Shown here piece after piece: positions 10,941 through 24,700 of a DNA stretch of 64,000 bases. The stretch lies in NCBI GenBank assembly GCA_030685235.1, contig MU839122.1:1-64000 (forward strand). The letters run 5' to 3'. Every line of letters starts with the position of its first letter. Within the stretch, counting starts at the first letter, position 1. Below the pieces are notes generated by a model. It searched no databases and was not told the DNA's origin. It worked only from the letters and a program-made list of their open reading frames with translations. The position numbers were made by a program, and so were the translations under genes. This DNA comes from Copromyces sp. CBS 386.78 (taxonomy: Eukaryota > Ascomycota > Sordariomycetes > Sordariales > Sordariaceae).

Positions 10941-11480
10941 GGAGATATGAAAGGCGTGGCTCGTGTACCACGATGGGTGAGGAAGAGACTGGAGATGCGG
11001 AGGACTATTGCGTTCAGGGGCCAGGGAAAAGTATGAATACAGATCGGAAATGGTATAAACTAGATTCTGCAGATGATCAAGGACGCAAAAGGAGGACGGA
11101 GGATGCGGAGGATTTCGGGGATTTGAGAACTATGGAGGGATTCGGGTATTCGTGCATTCGACACTAGATAGAGCTTGGGAAATGAATGGAAATACCTTGC
11201 TCTCTATTTTGCGCTCTCTCTTCTTCCCGCTTTTTCTTTTCTGTATCCAACAGAGTTGAGAAAGCGCGCTTATGGGTATTGTTGTCTGTTTATAGAAAAA
11301 AAGAAAACACCCAAATGATACCTCCCATGTCAAATCAAAACAAGATGCCCTATCCATGCTGCTGACCGAAGACAAAACCACTCATTAACCCTGAACAGAT
11401 CACACCGTACCACGTCATAACACTGCACACTTTTTGACCTTGAGCATCATACACCACACCGGACGGGCAAGGCTGCAGGC
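10941..11480. other. Convergent 3' flanks
   Basis: The 3' ends of the DUF3669 gene (+) and un-24 (-) face each other here. No gene or clear repeat is seen. Confidence 0.5.
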
Positions 11481-14435
11481 TTAACCGCTGCACATCTCGC
11501 AGGCCTCGGGGTTATCGATGGCGCCTGTAATTTGATGTGGTTAGCATGTGTCTCAAGGTCTTGCAGAGGATAGTGTTGTCACTTACAAGCAATCACCTTG
11601 CTATCATAGATATCACCCTCCCTCTTTTCATTCTCCTCGTCCTTGTCTTCATTCTGGCCCTCCTTCTTCTCCAGCAGCGGGGAGCCAATGTCTTGTGTCT
11701 TGGCAATCGGCTCTGTGGCCAAAGCCTTGGGGCTCTCGGGCTCTGGGAAATCGGCCTTGAAGCCGGCATTCTTGGCGGGCGAGACTAGTGGGCGGGGCCT
11801 CGGGTCACTCTGTACAGGAGCCTCAGTAGCCTCAGTCACGGGAGGAGGCGTGCTGGTGGGTGTGGGAGTGTCCTTGGTGCCGTTGGGTGTGCTGGTGCCG
11901 CTAACACCAGTCTGGGCGTACGGGCGGGGTGCCGCATTGTTCTCCCTCAACACGATAGACGTATAAGTGCCGGCGGGAGGGGCGCGCTTCTTAAGACCCG
12001 AATGGGCCGGGGCCACTTGGTCATCCGTGGCCTTGAGAGCCTCTTGGTCGACAGTGAACTGGATGGGCTGAGCAGCAGCCTGGGTACGAAGGTAATACAT
12101 GCCCGTCTTGAGACCCATCTTCCAGCCGGCGAAATGCATGCTGGTAATCTTGCCCATGGTGGGCTCGCGCATGTGAATGTTGAGCGACTGGGACTGATCA
12201 ATAAAGGCACCACGGTCGGCAGCCATCTGAACAATGGTACGCTGGGAGATTTCCCAAACGGTCTTGTAGAGGGCCTTGATGTCCTTGGGAATGCTCGCAA
12301 TGTTCTGGATAGAACCGCCCTCAGCAATGATGCGGTTCTTCATGTTATCGGACCATAGACCCATCTCAACGAGATCTCTGAGGAGCCAAGGGTTGACGAC
12401 CTGGAACTCGCCGGCGAGCACACGTCGTTGGTAGATGTTGGAGGTATAAGGCTCGAAGCACTCGTTGTTGCCAAGAATCTGAGAAGTGGAAGCAGTGGGC
12501 ATAGGAGCGAGCAGCAGACTGTTGCGAACACCGTGCTTCTTGATGTCCTCCTTGAGAGCAGCCCAATCCCAGAGGTTGGTAGGCGTAACATTCCACATGT
12601 CGTATTGGAGGATGCCCTGGGAGACGGGCGAGCCCTCATAGGTGGAGTAAGTACCCTGCTCCCTGGCGAGCTGGACAGAGGCAGTGAGAGCGGCGTGGTA
12701 GATGGTCTCGAAAATCTGGATGTTGAGCTTGCGAGCCTCAGGAGAGTCGAAGGGCATGCGGAGAGCCAAGAAAGCATCAGCAAGACCCTGAACACCGACA
12801 CCAATAGGACGGTGGCGCATGTTGCTGTTGTGGGCCTCCTTGACTGGGTAATGGTTGACGTCGATGATCTTGTTAAGGTTGCGGACGACGACTTGAGTGA
12901 CCTCGTGCAGCTTCTTGAAGTCGTACGAGGCGTTTTCGTAGTCGACAAAGGCGGCAAGGGCGAGAGAGGCAAGGTTGCAAACGGCAACCTCATCAGGGGC
13001 AGAGTACTCAATAATCTCGGTGCACAGGTTGGAGCTGCGGATGGTACCCAGGTTCTTTTGGTTGCTCTTGCGGTTGCAGGCGTCCTTGTAGAGCATGAAG
13101 GGGTTGCCGGTCTCAGTCTGGGCCTCGAGGATGGCATACCAGAGCTTCTGGGCCTTGACGGTCTTGCGGCCCTTGCCTTCCTTTTCGTACTTCTCGTACA
13201 GAGCCTCGAACTCGCCGCCGTAAACATCGGCAAGGCCAGGGCACTCGTGGGGACACATGAGAGTCCACGTGCCGTTCTGCTCGATACGCTTCATGAAAAG
13301 ATCGGGGATCCAGAGGGCCAGGAAGAGATCGCGAGCGCGCACCTCCTCCTTACCGTGGTTCTTGCGGAGGTCGAGGAACTCGAAGACATCGGCGTGCCAA
13401 GGCTCGAGGTAAATGGCGAAAGCACCAGGACGCTTGTTGCCACCCTGGTCAACGTAGCGAGCGGTGTTGTTGAAGACGCGGAGCATGGGAACGATACCGT
13501 TGGACGTGCCATTGGTACCAGCGATATAGGAGCCAGTGGCGCGAATACGGTGAATGTTGAGACCGATACCGCCAGCCATCTTGGAGATCATGGCGCAAGT
13601 CTTGAGGGTATCGTAGATGCCTTCAATGCTGTCTTCCTTCATGTCGACCAAGAAGCACGAAGAAAGCTGGGCCTGAGGAGTGCCGGCGTTGAAGAGGGTG
13701 GGAGAAGCGTGAGTGAAGGTCTTGAGGGACATGAGGTTGTATGTCTCAATGACGCGCTCGATGTCGTCTCCCCAGATACCGACAGCAACACGCATGATCA
13801 TGTGCTGGGGACGCTCGGCAATCTGGCCATCGAGTTTCAAAAGGTATGATCGTTCGAGGGTCTTGAAACCGAAGTATTGGTAGTTGAAGTCGCGGTCGTA
13901 GACAATGGCGGAATCGAGCTCGTCCTTATGGCGCATGACACACTCGTATGTGTCCTTGGCGATCATGGGGGAATGTTTGCCGGTCTTGGGGTTGACATAG
14001 TTGTAGAGGTCGCTGATAACCAGAGACCATTGCTTCTTGGTCTGCTTGTGAAGGTTGGACACGGCAATACGGGCGGCGAGGATGGCATAGTCGGGGTGGG
14101 TGACGGTCATGTAGGCGGCAGTCTCGGCAGCCTGGGGGAAGAATGTGTTAGCTCGTGATTTATAATAGGTATAAGGGGAGGAGGTGCTTACCAGATCGTC
14201 TAGTTGTGCTGTGGTGACGCCGCCGTAGACGCCAGAGATGACCTTTTGTGTAATGGCTACGGGATCAACATGGTTCATGTCGAGGCCATAGCAGAGCCTC
14301 GAAACACGAGCTGTGATCTTGTCGAACTGGACGCGCTCCTGGCGGCCATCTGCGGAGAGGGAGTCAGCATTGAGCGTGTCGATGGCGTTGGTAGGAAGGT
14401 AGAGACGTGAACATACCGCGCTTCTTGACATACAT
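11481..14435 (-). CDS. un-24: Ribonucleoside-diphosphate reductase large subunit
   Basis: Four exons on the minus strand: 14435-14417, 14349-14192, 14131-11587 and 11524-11481, giving 921 residues. The first exon is only 19 bases; all three introns have GT-AG ends and keep frame. The enzyme reduces ribonucleoside diphosphates to deoxyribonucleotides. Visible features are the N-terminal ATP-cone start [19 protein letters not shown], the radical-site cysteine in LSSCFLVDM (residue 218, as in yeast Rnr1), the SSNLCTEI catalytic Asn-Cys-Glu trio near 426-430, MPTASTSQI, and a C-terminal CEMCSG redox pair that is supplied only by the last small exon. Between the core and that tail is a 130-residue Pro/Thr- then Glu/Lys-rich linker. 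In N. crassa the C-terminal part of this protein carries the un-24 heterokaryon-incompatibility specificity; which allele this is cannot be told here. Confidence 0.96.
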
Positions 14436-15300
14436 GATGTCTGATGTGTGAAGGGGGAGAATACTTATGGGGATACAAGAACAGAGACAGCTAACGACAA
14501 CCAAAACAGAAGAACACGTCAAGTGCTGCTGCTGTTACTGCTGGGTCGTTGCAGGATTCGACAGCGCTGACAAATGACACGAGCAGGAAGACAACAGAAG
14601 GATGGATGAATTGAGGTGTTGTTGTCTGTGGACCCAAGCAATCGTGAAGTTGTCTTGGAAAAAGGTGAAGGAAGGACAGTCACGGTCACGGCAAGGGAGA
14701 GAGAAGGGATCGAAGGAGGAGAGAAGGGAAGACGATGGTTTTTCGAGATTGGCGCCCACTCTTTTTTTAAGACCGCTGCACACACGCATCGATACGCACT
14801 ATGGAAACTGCCAGTGCCAATGCGGGACCTCCATGGGCCGTCAAAAGCGCGTCAACCCGCTGTGCATTTTGTAAGTAGCAATTGGAGCAGGTGGACGCGT
14901 CTTGCTGCCCGCTGCTACAAACAGTTTTTGTTCTCTTGGCTCGCGTCTGGCCTTCAGGGTTGGGGGTAGTTGCCCCACCAGAAGTCCCCTCGTTGCCCCA
15001 TTGTTAAACAAAACACTGCAGTTGCCACCCCACCTTTTAACAACGCTAGAACCACTTTACACGTCCAGAACGACGCGTTTGTTAATTACATCATCGTAGG
15101 CAAAGCGGGATTGTGAATTGTCGTTGGCAATGCTTTTATACTTTTGGCTTGTCAACTGAAGAGAAAATTCACAGATATTCACAGAGCCGTGTCAGCCTTT
15201 TATTTACATGGGCGCCTTGTTGCCTGAAAATGCGAAACCCACAACCATCGGTATCTTTAAACCCGCCTGTGCCCGCCCGAAAACGCCCTGCTTACCTAAG
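14436..15300. promoter_or_regulatory. un-24 upstream region with two MluI cell-cycle boxes
   Basis: No gene is supported between un-24 and the transposon block. Two exact ACGCGT motifs occur at 14895-14900 and 15073-15078, about 460 and 638 bases upstream of the un-24 ATG. ACGCGT is the MBF-type element that drives G1/S transcription of ribonucleotide reductase genes in yeasts. The spacing is long for a core promoter, so function is inferred. Confidence 0.5.
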
Positions 15301-15302
15301 TA

Positions 15303-15329
15303 CCGCTTTTTCGCATTCAAACCGGATTT
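15303..15329 (+). repeat. Left 27-bp terminal inverted repeat of the pogo-like element
   Basis: Starts immediately after a TA dinucleotide (15301-15302) and is an exact reverse complement of 45063-45089. Confidence 0.85.
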
Positions 15330-16542
15330 GACTACCACACAAGCAGTTTAGCACATCTGGTAGAGCGCCTACAACCAGGGTAAACTGCGTAGCCGAACAA
15401 GGGGGTTTTACTAATATACAGGGATAAAATGGGTAGGCACGGCTTTCTTAGCAAAAGAAAGGGTTCTAATAATAGCCAACCTCTTAATTCCTATTCATTT
15501 TACCTTTTTATCTTTCTATTTATCAACACCAATATCAATACCAACTATAAAAACGACAATATCTTCAAACTATCCCTCCTATAACCATAATTCGTATCGA
15601 CCTTAGGCCCATCAATATTATCTATATATAAAACCCTATACAACCTACATTATTAACTAAATCTAATTTCATTTTACAAACGTAACGAAAAATTTCAAGG
15701 ATACCAAAATTTTTATCGTAAATAATAAATACAACGTCGTTTATCATACCCCCTCCTCCCAGAATTTTACACACATTACTAAGCTCTCCCTAAAAAAGGA
15801 CGGCTAGCATTTCAACTAGGTTAAAGAATAGTATAAATAAATTATTAAAAAATATATACTAAATAATAATTATCTAATTAAATACTTTATTAAATCGAAA
15901 GGAAAGCGGTAGCGAAATTACAATAAATACTATATTAAAAGAGAGTAGTAAGAAGGGGTAACCTTTATATAAATAAAAGAGGTAATTATTATTAAAAACG
16001 AATCGGATTAATTAATTTAGCTAAATTAGCGCCGTTAAACTTCCTTCATCCCCTTCTTATTTAATATCTATATCTAACACTACGCTATCTAAACCTTCAA
16101 AAAGGTTAATAATAGCCTTATAGTCAACCTTTTAAAGTATAAAAACGAGTTCAACCTTTTTAAATTTATTAAAGCCGAAAATCCGCCGTAATCTATATAA
16201 GGACCGCAATTAGGGGATAGTATAATCCGAATAATTCATTTACAACTCGTTAAAAGTAGCCTCCTTATTAAATTCGAAATATTAAATATTAATAATATTA
16301 ACGTTATTAACCTCCTCGAAACCAATAAAATCGATATCCTCCTACTTAATACCCTTAATCCTAATCTTATAGTCTTCTATACCGTCAAATCTTATAGAAA
16401 GACTACAATCGACAAAAGACTTCACTACTAAACCAAGGTTTTTTTACTAAAGAAGTTCGATAGCTCGCATAACGATATAAATAAATATAATCCTTTTTTT
16501 TAACGGAGTCCATCTTTCGAACTCAACTCCCTCTCGAACTTC

Positions 16543-16990
16543 CTACTCTTCGATATATTCCCCATATACCTCATAAAAGTATACTTTAATCAATTTATTA
16601 ATATAAATATCGAAGGGTTGTAATAAAAGGGTAAGACCGCTAGGTATTATAGCCCTATTAATACTATATTTATCGAAGGCATTAAATATATCCTTTATCT
16701 TATAAAAACCGGCGGCATCTATAATTAATAATACTTTATCGTTATTAATACCCACCTCTCGACTCAATTTTTTATAAATCTATTTAACTATTAACTTTTC
16801 GTTATTATAAACCATTTCGTTAAATTCGACCGTAACGCCTAAGTAATATACATTAATTTCATTTATATAAAAGGGTATTAAGGAAAAAAAGAAAATAAAC
16901 CTAGGGAAAAGGAAAATAAACCTAAGGAAAAAGAAAAAGAGCCTAAGAAAGAAAAAAAGAATTCGGGAAAAATAAAAGGTAAAAGTCCTA
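16543..16990 (-). pseudogene. RIP-degraded pogo-like DDE transposase
   Basis: The two frames at 16543-16767 and 16780-17001 are parts of one transposase broken by stops. The recognisable core includes LLIIDAAGFYKIKDIFNAF, AIIPSGLTLLLQPFDIYINK and a terminal EVYGEYIEE, which matches the pogo/Tigger/Fot1 DDE_1 pattern of a hydrophobic D, a 'IP.G.T..LQP.D...NK' block and an 'EY..' helix. The purine-rich stretch around 16870-16990 encodes low-complexity residues and is probably outside the catalytic core. Confidence 0.7.
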
Positions 16991-17037
16991 ACTTCTCCCA
17001 ACTTCTACCTTTTTTCTTTTTTTCCTTCCTATATATA

Positions 17038-17345
17038 CGTATAGCACTATATTAATGTACCTTCCTTAGTTCGAATTTTACCCATTTACCCGCGGGCAGT
17101 AAAATAACGTAGCTTTGACTCAATATAGGACTTATACGCGACTTACAATTTAAAAGCGTAATAAAGGGGTAAAAGAAAAAAAAAAGAAAAAAGGTAAAAA
17201 TCCCTATATACGTATAATATTACGCTAATTTACCTTCCTTAATTCGGGTTTTACCTATTTGCCCGTAAGTAATAAAATAACGCAATTTCAGCTCAATATA
17301 GGACTTATACGCGACTTATAATTTAAAAGCGTAATATAAAATTAG
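17038..17345. repeat. Tandem duplication, about 173-bp period
   Basis: Sequence from about 17038 (CGTATAGCACTATATTAATG) recurs from about 17211 with C/T and G/A differences. Both units contain the stretch CAATATAGGACTTATACGCG and end in AATTTAAAAGCGTAATA. It lies in the left arm of the pogo-like element. Confidence 0.7.
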
Positions 17346-18661
17346 GGGGGGGGGAGGGAAGAAGGAAAGAAAAAAAAAAGATAAGAAAAGAGAAAAATAA
17401 AAGAAATACTTAACTTACCGTCTATAATCCTTCTTTTTACTATATTTACCGTACCCTTAAAGATCAACTTCGGTTTTAACCGCTAAAATCCATTTACAAA
17501 TATATACAGAATCAAGGTTGCTTACCGCTTACTCTACCCGCTTCTATTAATTTTGCCCGTAATAGTATTGTTACCTCTAATATTATACGTAGCGCCGTTA
17601 AAGAATTCGAAGGGGATAAGAATCTCGTTGAAATTAATAATAAACTGTTTATTTACTTATTAAAAAATAAGAAGTTAATTAATAATGAAAAAAATATAAA
17701 AAGGATATAAAATACTTACTTTACAAAGAATAGGCGGGCTATAAATCAAATAGTTAATCGCTAGCGTTATAAGTTTAAAACTATTCCTGCGCACAAACTT
17801 AAAAAAATTAATAGTAAAACGAAAGTAATTATTTAATAATTTTAATAACTACCTTATTATTCGCCGGATAATAATATTATAATAACGAAAAAACCCCTTA
17901 ACCCAACCTATTAAAAAAATAAAATCCGTATAGAATCGACCAATTTATTAATAAAAAATATATCGAAACCTTCGTTTAAACCAACCAATACGTATAAAAT
18001 CGCCCGCTTTCCATTTCAAAAGAAAATCTTTAAATAATACCTATTCCAATTCTAACTATTTAAGTCGGTATAGAAAGGTCTTACTATAAATAATATTATC
18101 TTTATTGGCCTACTAATTAATTATAGTAGAACGAAGGATTTTAAACTACTTTATAGTATCGTTGTAAGTAGGACGGACTTTACTAATAAGGGGGGTAAGA
18201 AAACGCTCGCCGTTATACTAAAAAACTTCGAACTAAGGAATATTATTACGGGGGTAAGGTTAACGACTTCGAATATTATTAACTTCGTATACGGGCGCAT
18301 CTACAAAATAATATAAGAAAAAGTCTAATACTTTAATCTTAATATCCTTCAACCAATAGGAATATAACCGCTTCGCTTATAGGGAAGCTATATATAACTT
18401 CTCATCGTATCGCTTAATTAAAGCACAAACCTTCCTACCTAATTTCTATCTCGTAATAACACCTTCGTAGAAAAGGCAGGGTTATATTAATATTATCGAA
18501 GAAAAAAATATATTAGCAAATGAGGAAGTAAATGAAGAAGAGAAAGATAAAAAAAATAATAATAATAAATCATCTTAATAAAGGGAATAGAACTAATCCG
18601 GATAAATTTCTTAAATTAAACCAAACGACTATATACTTAGTAGGGTTGGGAAGGAAACTAT
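17346..18661. other. RIP-mutated left arm of the pogo-like element, content unresolved
   Basis: AT-rich with stops in all frames; no domain could be recognised. It may include the DNA-binding N-terminus of the transposase or extra element sequence. Confidence 0.4.
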
Positions 18662-19225
18662 TAATTTAGGGAATTTTTTCACGTTTTTTCTTTAGCTAAG
18701 GACTACGGGGTTATTAAGGGAGCAGGGTAGTTTATTACAAGTAGGAGCAGATTAGCTGCTTAATTAGGTGCTATTAGTTATAGGTTTGAGCTTTGAAGAT
18801 AAAAGGAGAAGGAATCTCCTTCGAGATTTGGGAAGAGAGAGAAGTAATTTAGACTAGATAATACTCCTTCTTAGAAGAATATATTCGAATTCTAATCCTA
18901 GATTCGTTTTCCCGTACTAAATTTATTTTTCCTTTACTTCGTAATCCCCTCTTAAAAAGATTAACGTTTAAATTTACTCCCTCAACCTTTTTCGAAGATC
19001 TATTAGAGTATAATATTTTAATATTGGCTCTAATCTCTTTTAAGTAGTCGATAATTAGTATATAAGGATTTCCTCGTTTTTATCTTACAAATAGGATCTA
19101 TTTTATAGTAGATCTATTTTCTTCTTTAAAGTGTTAATTCTTATAATTTTTATATTAATTAAATTAATTTTTCTATAGTAGGGAATTAATTTCTTTTCCT
19201 ATATAGTATTTTCTACTCTAGATTA
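18662..19225 (+). repeat. 5' LTR of the large gypsy element
   Basis: 564 bp, colinear with 44055-44618. Differences are nearly all C/T or G/A. This copy is AT-rich throughout. Confidence 0.88.
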
Positions 19226-20239
19226 AATAGTAATAAGGATGAAATGAGTTTTAAATTCCTAATTAAATTAGTCAATACGAATTCGAAGAGTCTTCGGCCG
19301 AGATTTCTTATAGACGTTAAAGTTATCCCCGCTTCTTTTAGAATATTAATTTAAAAGTTGAAAGTTGAATAATAAATAGTTAATTATTTCCTTCGGTAAA
19401 GAAATTTTTTATTCGACTTAATAGAGACTTTGATTCCGGATGTATATGGATTCTAGGCTCTTTATTTAATTTACAATTTATTAATACCCTTCGACGAGTA
19501 TATTAGCCCCTTTCCCCTTTTTAATTAGATTATAATTAACGTAGAATATAAAGACGAATTATTTTAAGATATTAATTTAGTAAAATAATAGATTAGAAAT
19601 TAGAAAATTAGTAATTTAGATTATATAGTAAATTAGAGACTACAAATTAATAATAAATAATAGATCTTCCTTTTATTATTTTTACTTATATTTGGTATAA
19701 ATATTCGTAATTTATATGCCGAATTCCTCTTTAGAGTAGTTACGACCCTTTTAAGGTATATTATAATGATGTTTTAAATAGTTGTAACTAACCTTTTATG
19801 AATAACTAATTTTTTATTAGAGGTAAATATAGTTGGAAGGGTAGTGCTTACTTCCTATTATAATAGTAATTATTGTTAATTAAGCGAAATTATAACCGGA
19901 CTTCCGAATTAATATAGTATTTAATATTTTAATTATTCTAATTAAAATATAAGTACTTTAATTTAGATAGTATAAAAGTATTTAAAGGATAAGAAGTATT
20001 TCGATAAAGGATATTAGATTTATCCGTCTCCGAATAATTATAATAACTTAAAATATAACCTTATATAATTATTAGTAGATTTCCCTCTTTATTATAATAT
20101 TTTGACCTAAAGACCCCTACTTTATAATTAATTATTATTAAATATTATATTTAATACTTCTTCCTCCCCTTCTATTCTGAAGACCTCCCCTTCCCCTAAT
20201 ATTTAAAAGCCTATATTGGGAGTCTTTAACCCTACTACT

Positions 20240-20970
20240 TTCTGTACTAGAAGTAATATTATGGTTTATATTTATAATATCAGCCTTAAGAAGAAATTTA
20301 ACAGTAAAAAAGTTATTAAATATTTTAAGTTTTTTAAAGAAGAGGTCAGATATATTAATTTTGGTAATAACGAATTTAAAATTATTATTTAGATTGGTTA
20401 GTATAAGAAGTAATTTAAGGATATCGCTAAAGGTATTTTCTACTAATTTAAAATTAATATTAATATTACTTAGGAGAATTTTACTTTAGGTTTTAAGACC
20501 GCTTATAGAGTTAAGGATTTTAAGTAAACTAATAGTATATTTATTATTTTTAAAAAGTTTTATATTAAGTATATCCTTTATAATAAAATAAAGATTATTA
20601 ATGTTATTTTTAATTACTTTACCCTTCTTACCTATTAGTCTTTTATTAACTGCGATAATATTAAAGATTTGGTTGTTAAGAATTTTTATAAGAAGTTATA
20701 TATTAATATTAAATATATAATTATTATTTTTATATATAAGTTTAAGGAGGAGATTTATTAGATGGATTGGACTATTTTCGCTAATGAATTTAACGATTTT
20801 ATTATTAAATAGTTTAATAAAATCGATACTTTTAAATCTTCGGCCTCTTCTAATTCTAGTAAAAAAGAGATTGTTATTAAAACGCGTAAGTTTTTTAAGA
20901 AGGTTATTAAATTTAATAATAATATCTCTTCCGAAAATAATAATACTTTAATTGTTAAAAAAATTATTTA
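20240..20970 (+). pseudogene. gag-like remnant of the large gypsy element
   Basis: With stops ignored, the plus strand reads as a lysine-rich helical capsid-like protein (for example KVIKYFKFFKEEVRYINFG). It is the first coding block after the 5' LTR, which fits gag. RIP stops prevent expression. Confidence 0.55.
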
Positions 20971-21799
20971 AATTATTACGAAGGAGTTTATTAAAAAGTA
21001 ATTTATTATTAATAAAGCTATAGATAAATTTGCCGATAATTTTGGGAAATTGGTGATCTAAATCTCTTAGAATATTTGCCCCCCTTTTTAAATACCCCTT
21101 CCTACCTTTTAATAACCTATTATTTATTATCTTTCTTAAATTTAATACCCTCCTATTTAAATTAATATTGTTTAGACTAATGTTATACCTATTAGTAGCT
21201 TTAGTCGAAGTAGAATTTAATACCTGTTATCTAATAATTATTAATTTTTTAATAAGTATTAGAAGGTTTATTATTAGTGTAGAGGAAATTACTTTATATA
21301 TAAGTATGTTAAAAAGGATGTGGACCTTATATATAGATATTATTCTTTTTAAAAGGTTTAGGTTTTTAGGGGTATGCTATTTATCGTCTTCCTTAGCTTT
21401 AGTTATAATTACGAAAATTATATAAATTAAGAATTGTATTATATTATATAAAAATAAGGGAAGGTTAGAAAGTTATTAAGATTTTTAATTGCTTTAGAGC
21501 CGAACTATCATATTTATTCTAATTTTAAAATTTGGGAATTTAAATAATATAAGGGTAGAGATTTTAATAAGTTTAATTACATTCCGAAATTTAATATTTT
21601 CTATTAAAGTATTAGAGGAAAGTAGGAGGAGATATAAAAATTAAAGGGGAAGAAGATATTAGTTTTAATTAATATTATTTAAATTAAGAGGTATAATTAC
21701 TTTTATAGTCCGATATTAGAAGTTTAAAAATAGGTCGCTTCTATATATATTATTTTAATTAAAGATAAAAAATTCCCTAGTAAATTTCCGAAGGTTATA

Positions 21800-24700
21800 G
21801 AGTTAATTGATTCAGGAAATGAGGTCGAAATTAATATAATACCTTTAATTTCTATAATAATTATTATTTTTAAAGAGATTAAAAAGGTTCGGGTTTCCGA
21901 AGGTAATTCCTTTAATAATACCCCTATATTCTTATTTATCCTCCTTATCTTAATTATTAATATAGTTAAGAAAGGAGTTAAGTATAACGTTAATACTATA
22001 GAAGAAAAGTAACCCGCTTTTAAATTTACTATTAAAAAGGCTAAGAAAATTTATTTCTTTAATTAGTTTAAAAATTTTAAAGTCTACGACAATATTACGG
22101 ATTTAAAGGAATTCTATTTTATAATTACGAAATTTATAAATATTAAAATTTCGGTTACTATTAAAAATATTATAAAATATAGCCCTATTAATATTATAAT
22201 TATTTATTATTAAGTAGATTTATTCGCCGATACTACTTATAATAATAATTACAATTTACTTAAATTTAAATTTAAATACAACGGTAGTACTACCTATAAT
22301 AATATTTTAGAGGCTAATAAATTCGTCCCTATTATACCTAAGGGATTTATTATACTTAAAAGACTTATTTAAATTAATATTATAAATATTAAGTAAAAAT
22401 TTATTTATAGTTATACTTTAATTAATTTTATCGAATTAATAAAGGAGAACGTTTAAATTATTTATAGTTAAGTAAATCAGCTAATATTCGTTAACGTTCT
22501 TTTAGAGTAGTAGAAAATTAATAAATTTAAGATTAAATTAATTAAGAGGGTATTATTCCGTAATATTTCTATTAATATTATTAAATATATTAAAATATTT
22601 ACTTTAGTTTTAGAGAATAAGGTTACCCAATTTTTTACGTTGCCTACGTTAATAATCTCTATTAAAACGAAAGGAAGGGAAAAGATCGCCGCCTTATTTA
22701 ATATAAGAATTAAATATAATACTATTTATAAGGGATTAGTAGATTATTTTAATTTAACGAATATTAATATTAAAATTACTAATATTAATAGTAATAGTAG
22801 TTAGAAAGGATTCTTTAATAAGATTTGTAAAAAGATTTACTTATTCGATAAAAATAAAGAAGTTTATTTCTTTATTACCGAAAACCGTTTACCTAATTAT
22901 AAAATTATTTTAGGTTTACCCTTCTTTTAAAACGCTAATATTTATATAAAATACAATAAGAACGGGAAGAATTATACTTTTATTACTATTAATAAGATAA
23001 TAATCCGCATTATTTTAACTATTACCCCCGAAATATATAAAAGCGGTAAAAATTTTAAAGCTTAGAAATTAACTAAAGCCGATTAACGGATTTAATTCTC
23101 GAACGGTATTTATAGCCTCTATATAATTCGGTAAAAATAACGTTATAAATATTAATTCTCTAATAAGGATAGAATTACCGAATTAGATAGAATTTAAGGA
23201 AGATAATAAAAAAATTACTATATTTATAGATAAAATAGTAGAAGATGTAGTAGAAATATTATTTAAAGAGAAGGAAAAATATAAAGCATTATAAAAAGTT
23301 TAGGAGATTATTAGAAAAAGAAATATTAATTTTAAGGTTAATTCGGATTTAGAAAATATTATTCGACTATATTCGGTATAAAGTAGAAGAAGAAATCCTA
23401 GGATTAGTATTAAAGAGGATTTAGAAGAGTTAAAAGTAATAGTTATTCCCTAGTAAGTAAAGAGGAGGATTAAAAAGGCGTTAGTAAGGGAGTTTAAAAA
23501 GGTTGTAAAGAAATCCGTAGGGAAAGCGAGGCAAATATTAATAATTCTTTATATATAAATTAATATTATATATAAAAGGGTCGGCTAAAAAATTAACTTA
23601 ATTAATAACGCGGGATTTAATAGGTTAAAACCGGTAGGAAACCTTAATTAAAAAGTAAATAAGTAAGCCTAAATATAGGAGCAGATTGCTAATACTTTGG
23701 AGAATTTCGGTATAGAGTGGGACAATTATATTATTCTTTAATTTATAGAGTTAATTAAAGGGTTAAAATTAATTGAAGAACATTTTTATATTATAATTAA
23801 AATAGTTTAAAATATTTTAAACGATAGTAAAATTAAATTATTTATTTATATTTTCTATAATAGGGAATATATTCTTACTTAAAATTTTATAGAATATAGA
23901 AAATTAAATTCCGATATAATTCCTCCTTAGTAAATCCGTATTATCCTATATTTAATTTAGTAAATTAAGGCTATATTTATCCTTAAAGCTCTTTATAATT
24001 AAATTTATATTTTACTTAAAGAAAAGATAAAAAAGGGAATCTTCGAAAAAAGTTACGTTATTTACTAAAATAATTGGTTTTTCATTATTAAAAAGGATAG
24101 AAGTATATATTTAATTAATAACGTTTAGAAGATTAATTAGGTTATTTTAAAAGATATAAATCTATTTCCGGGTTATAAAGAATTTAGCGAAAGTTTTAAA
24201 AATTGTAAAATAATCTCTCTACTCGATCTCTTTTTTAATTATAACCAAATCCCTTTCGAGGAGATTAATAAGAATATTACTACCTTTTCTATACCTTTTA
24301 ACTATTTTAGAATAACGATTTTACTTTAAGGAAGTATTAATTCTATCGCTTAGTTTATAAAGGTAATAATTAGAATACTCTACGACCTAATTCTTAATAT
24401 TTATTAACCCTATTTTAACGATATTTATATTAAAGGCCCCCGGATAAATTATAATAGGGAGGAGATTAGTATAAAGGGAATTAGGAAATATATTTTAGAA
24501 TATTTAATTAATATCGATAAAGTTTTATTTAATATAGAATTAGCCGGAGGAATTATTATAGTTATTAAATTTAATTAGTATTAGAACGAAACTATATTCG
24601 TAGGATATTTTTGTAGTCCCGATAGGAGATCCTTAAATAAAGATAAGGTTATAAAAATTAATAAGTAAATTTATTATAAATATTAATTAAATAGGAAGGG

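Noticed and set aside
12428..13849. 473-residue plus-strand open frame
   Set aside because: Antisense shadow of the un-24 coding exon; composition-driven and without domain features.
15345..15415. tRNA-like A-box (TAGCACATCTGGTAGAGCGC) suggesting a tRNA gene
   Set aside because: The D-stem has one mismatch, but no complementary anticodon stem, T-arm or acceptor stem could be built. At most it is a tRNA-derived fragment in the left arm of the pogo-like element.
21168..21425. 85-residue plus-strand frame in AT-rich DNA
   Set aside because: Chance frame between gag and protease relics of the RIP-mutated gypsy element. The hydrophobic composition follows from AT-rich codons.
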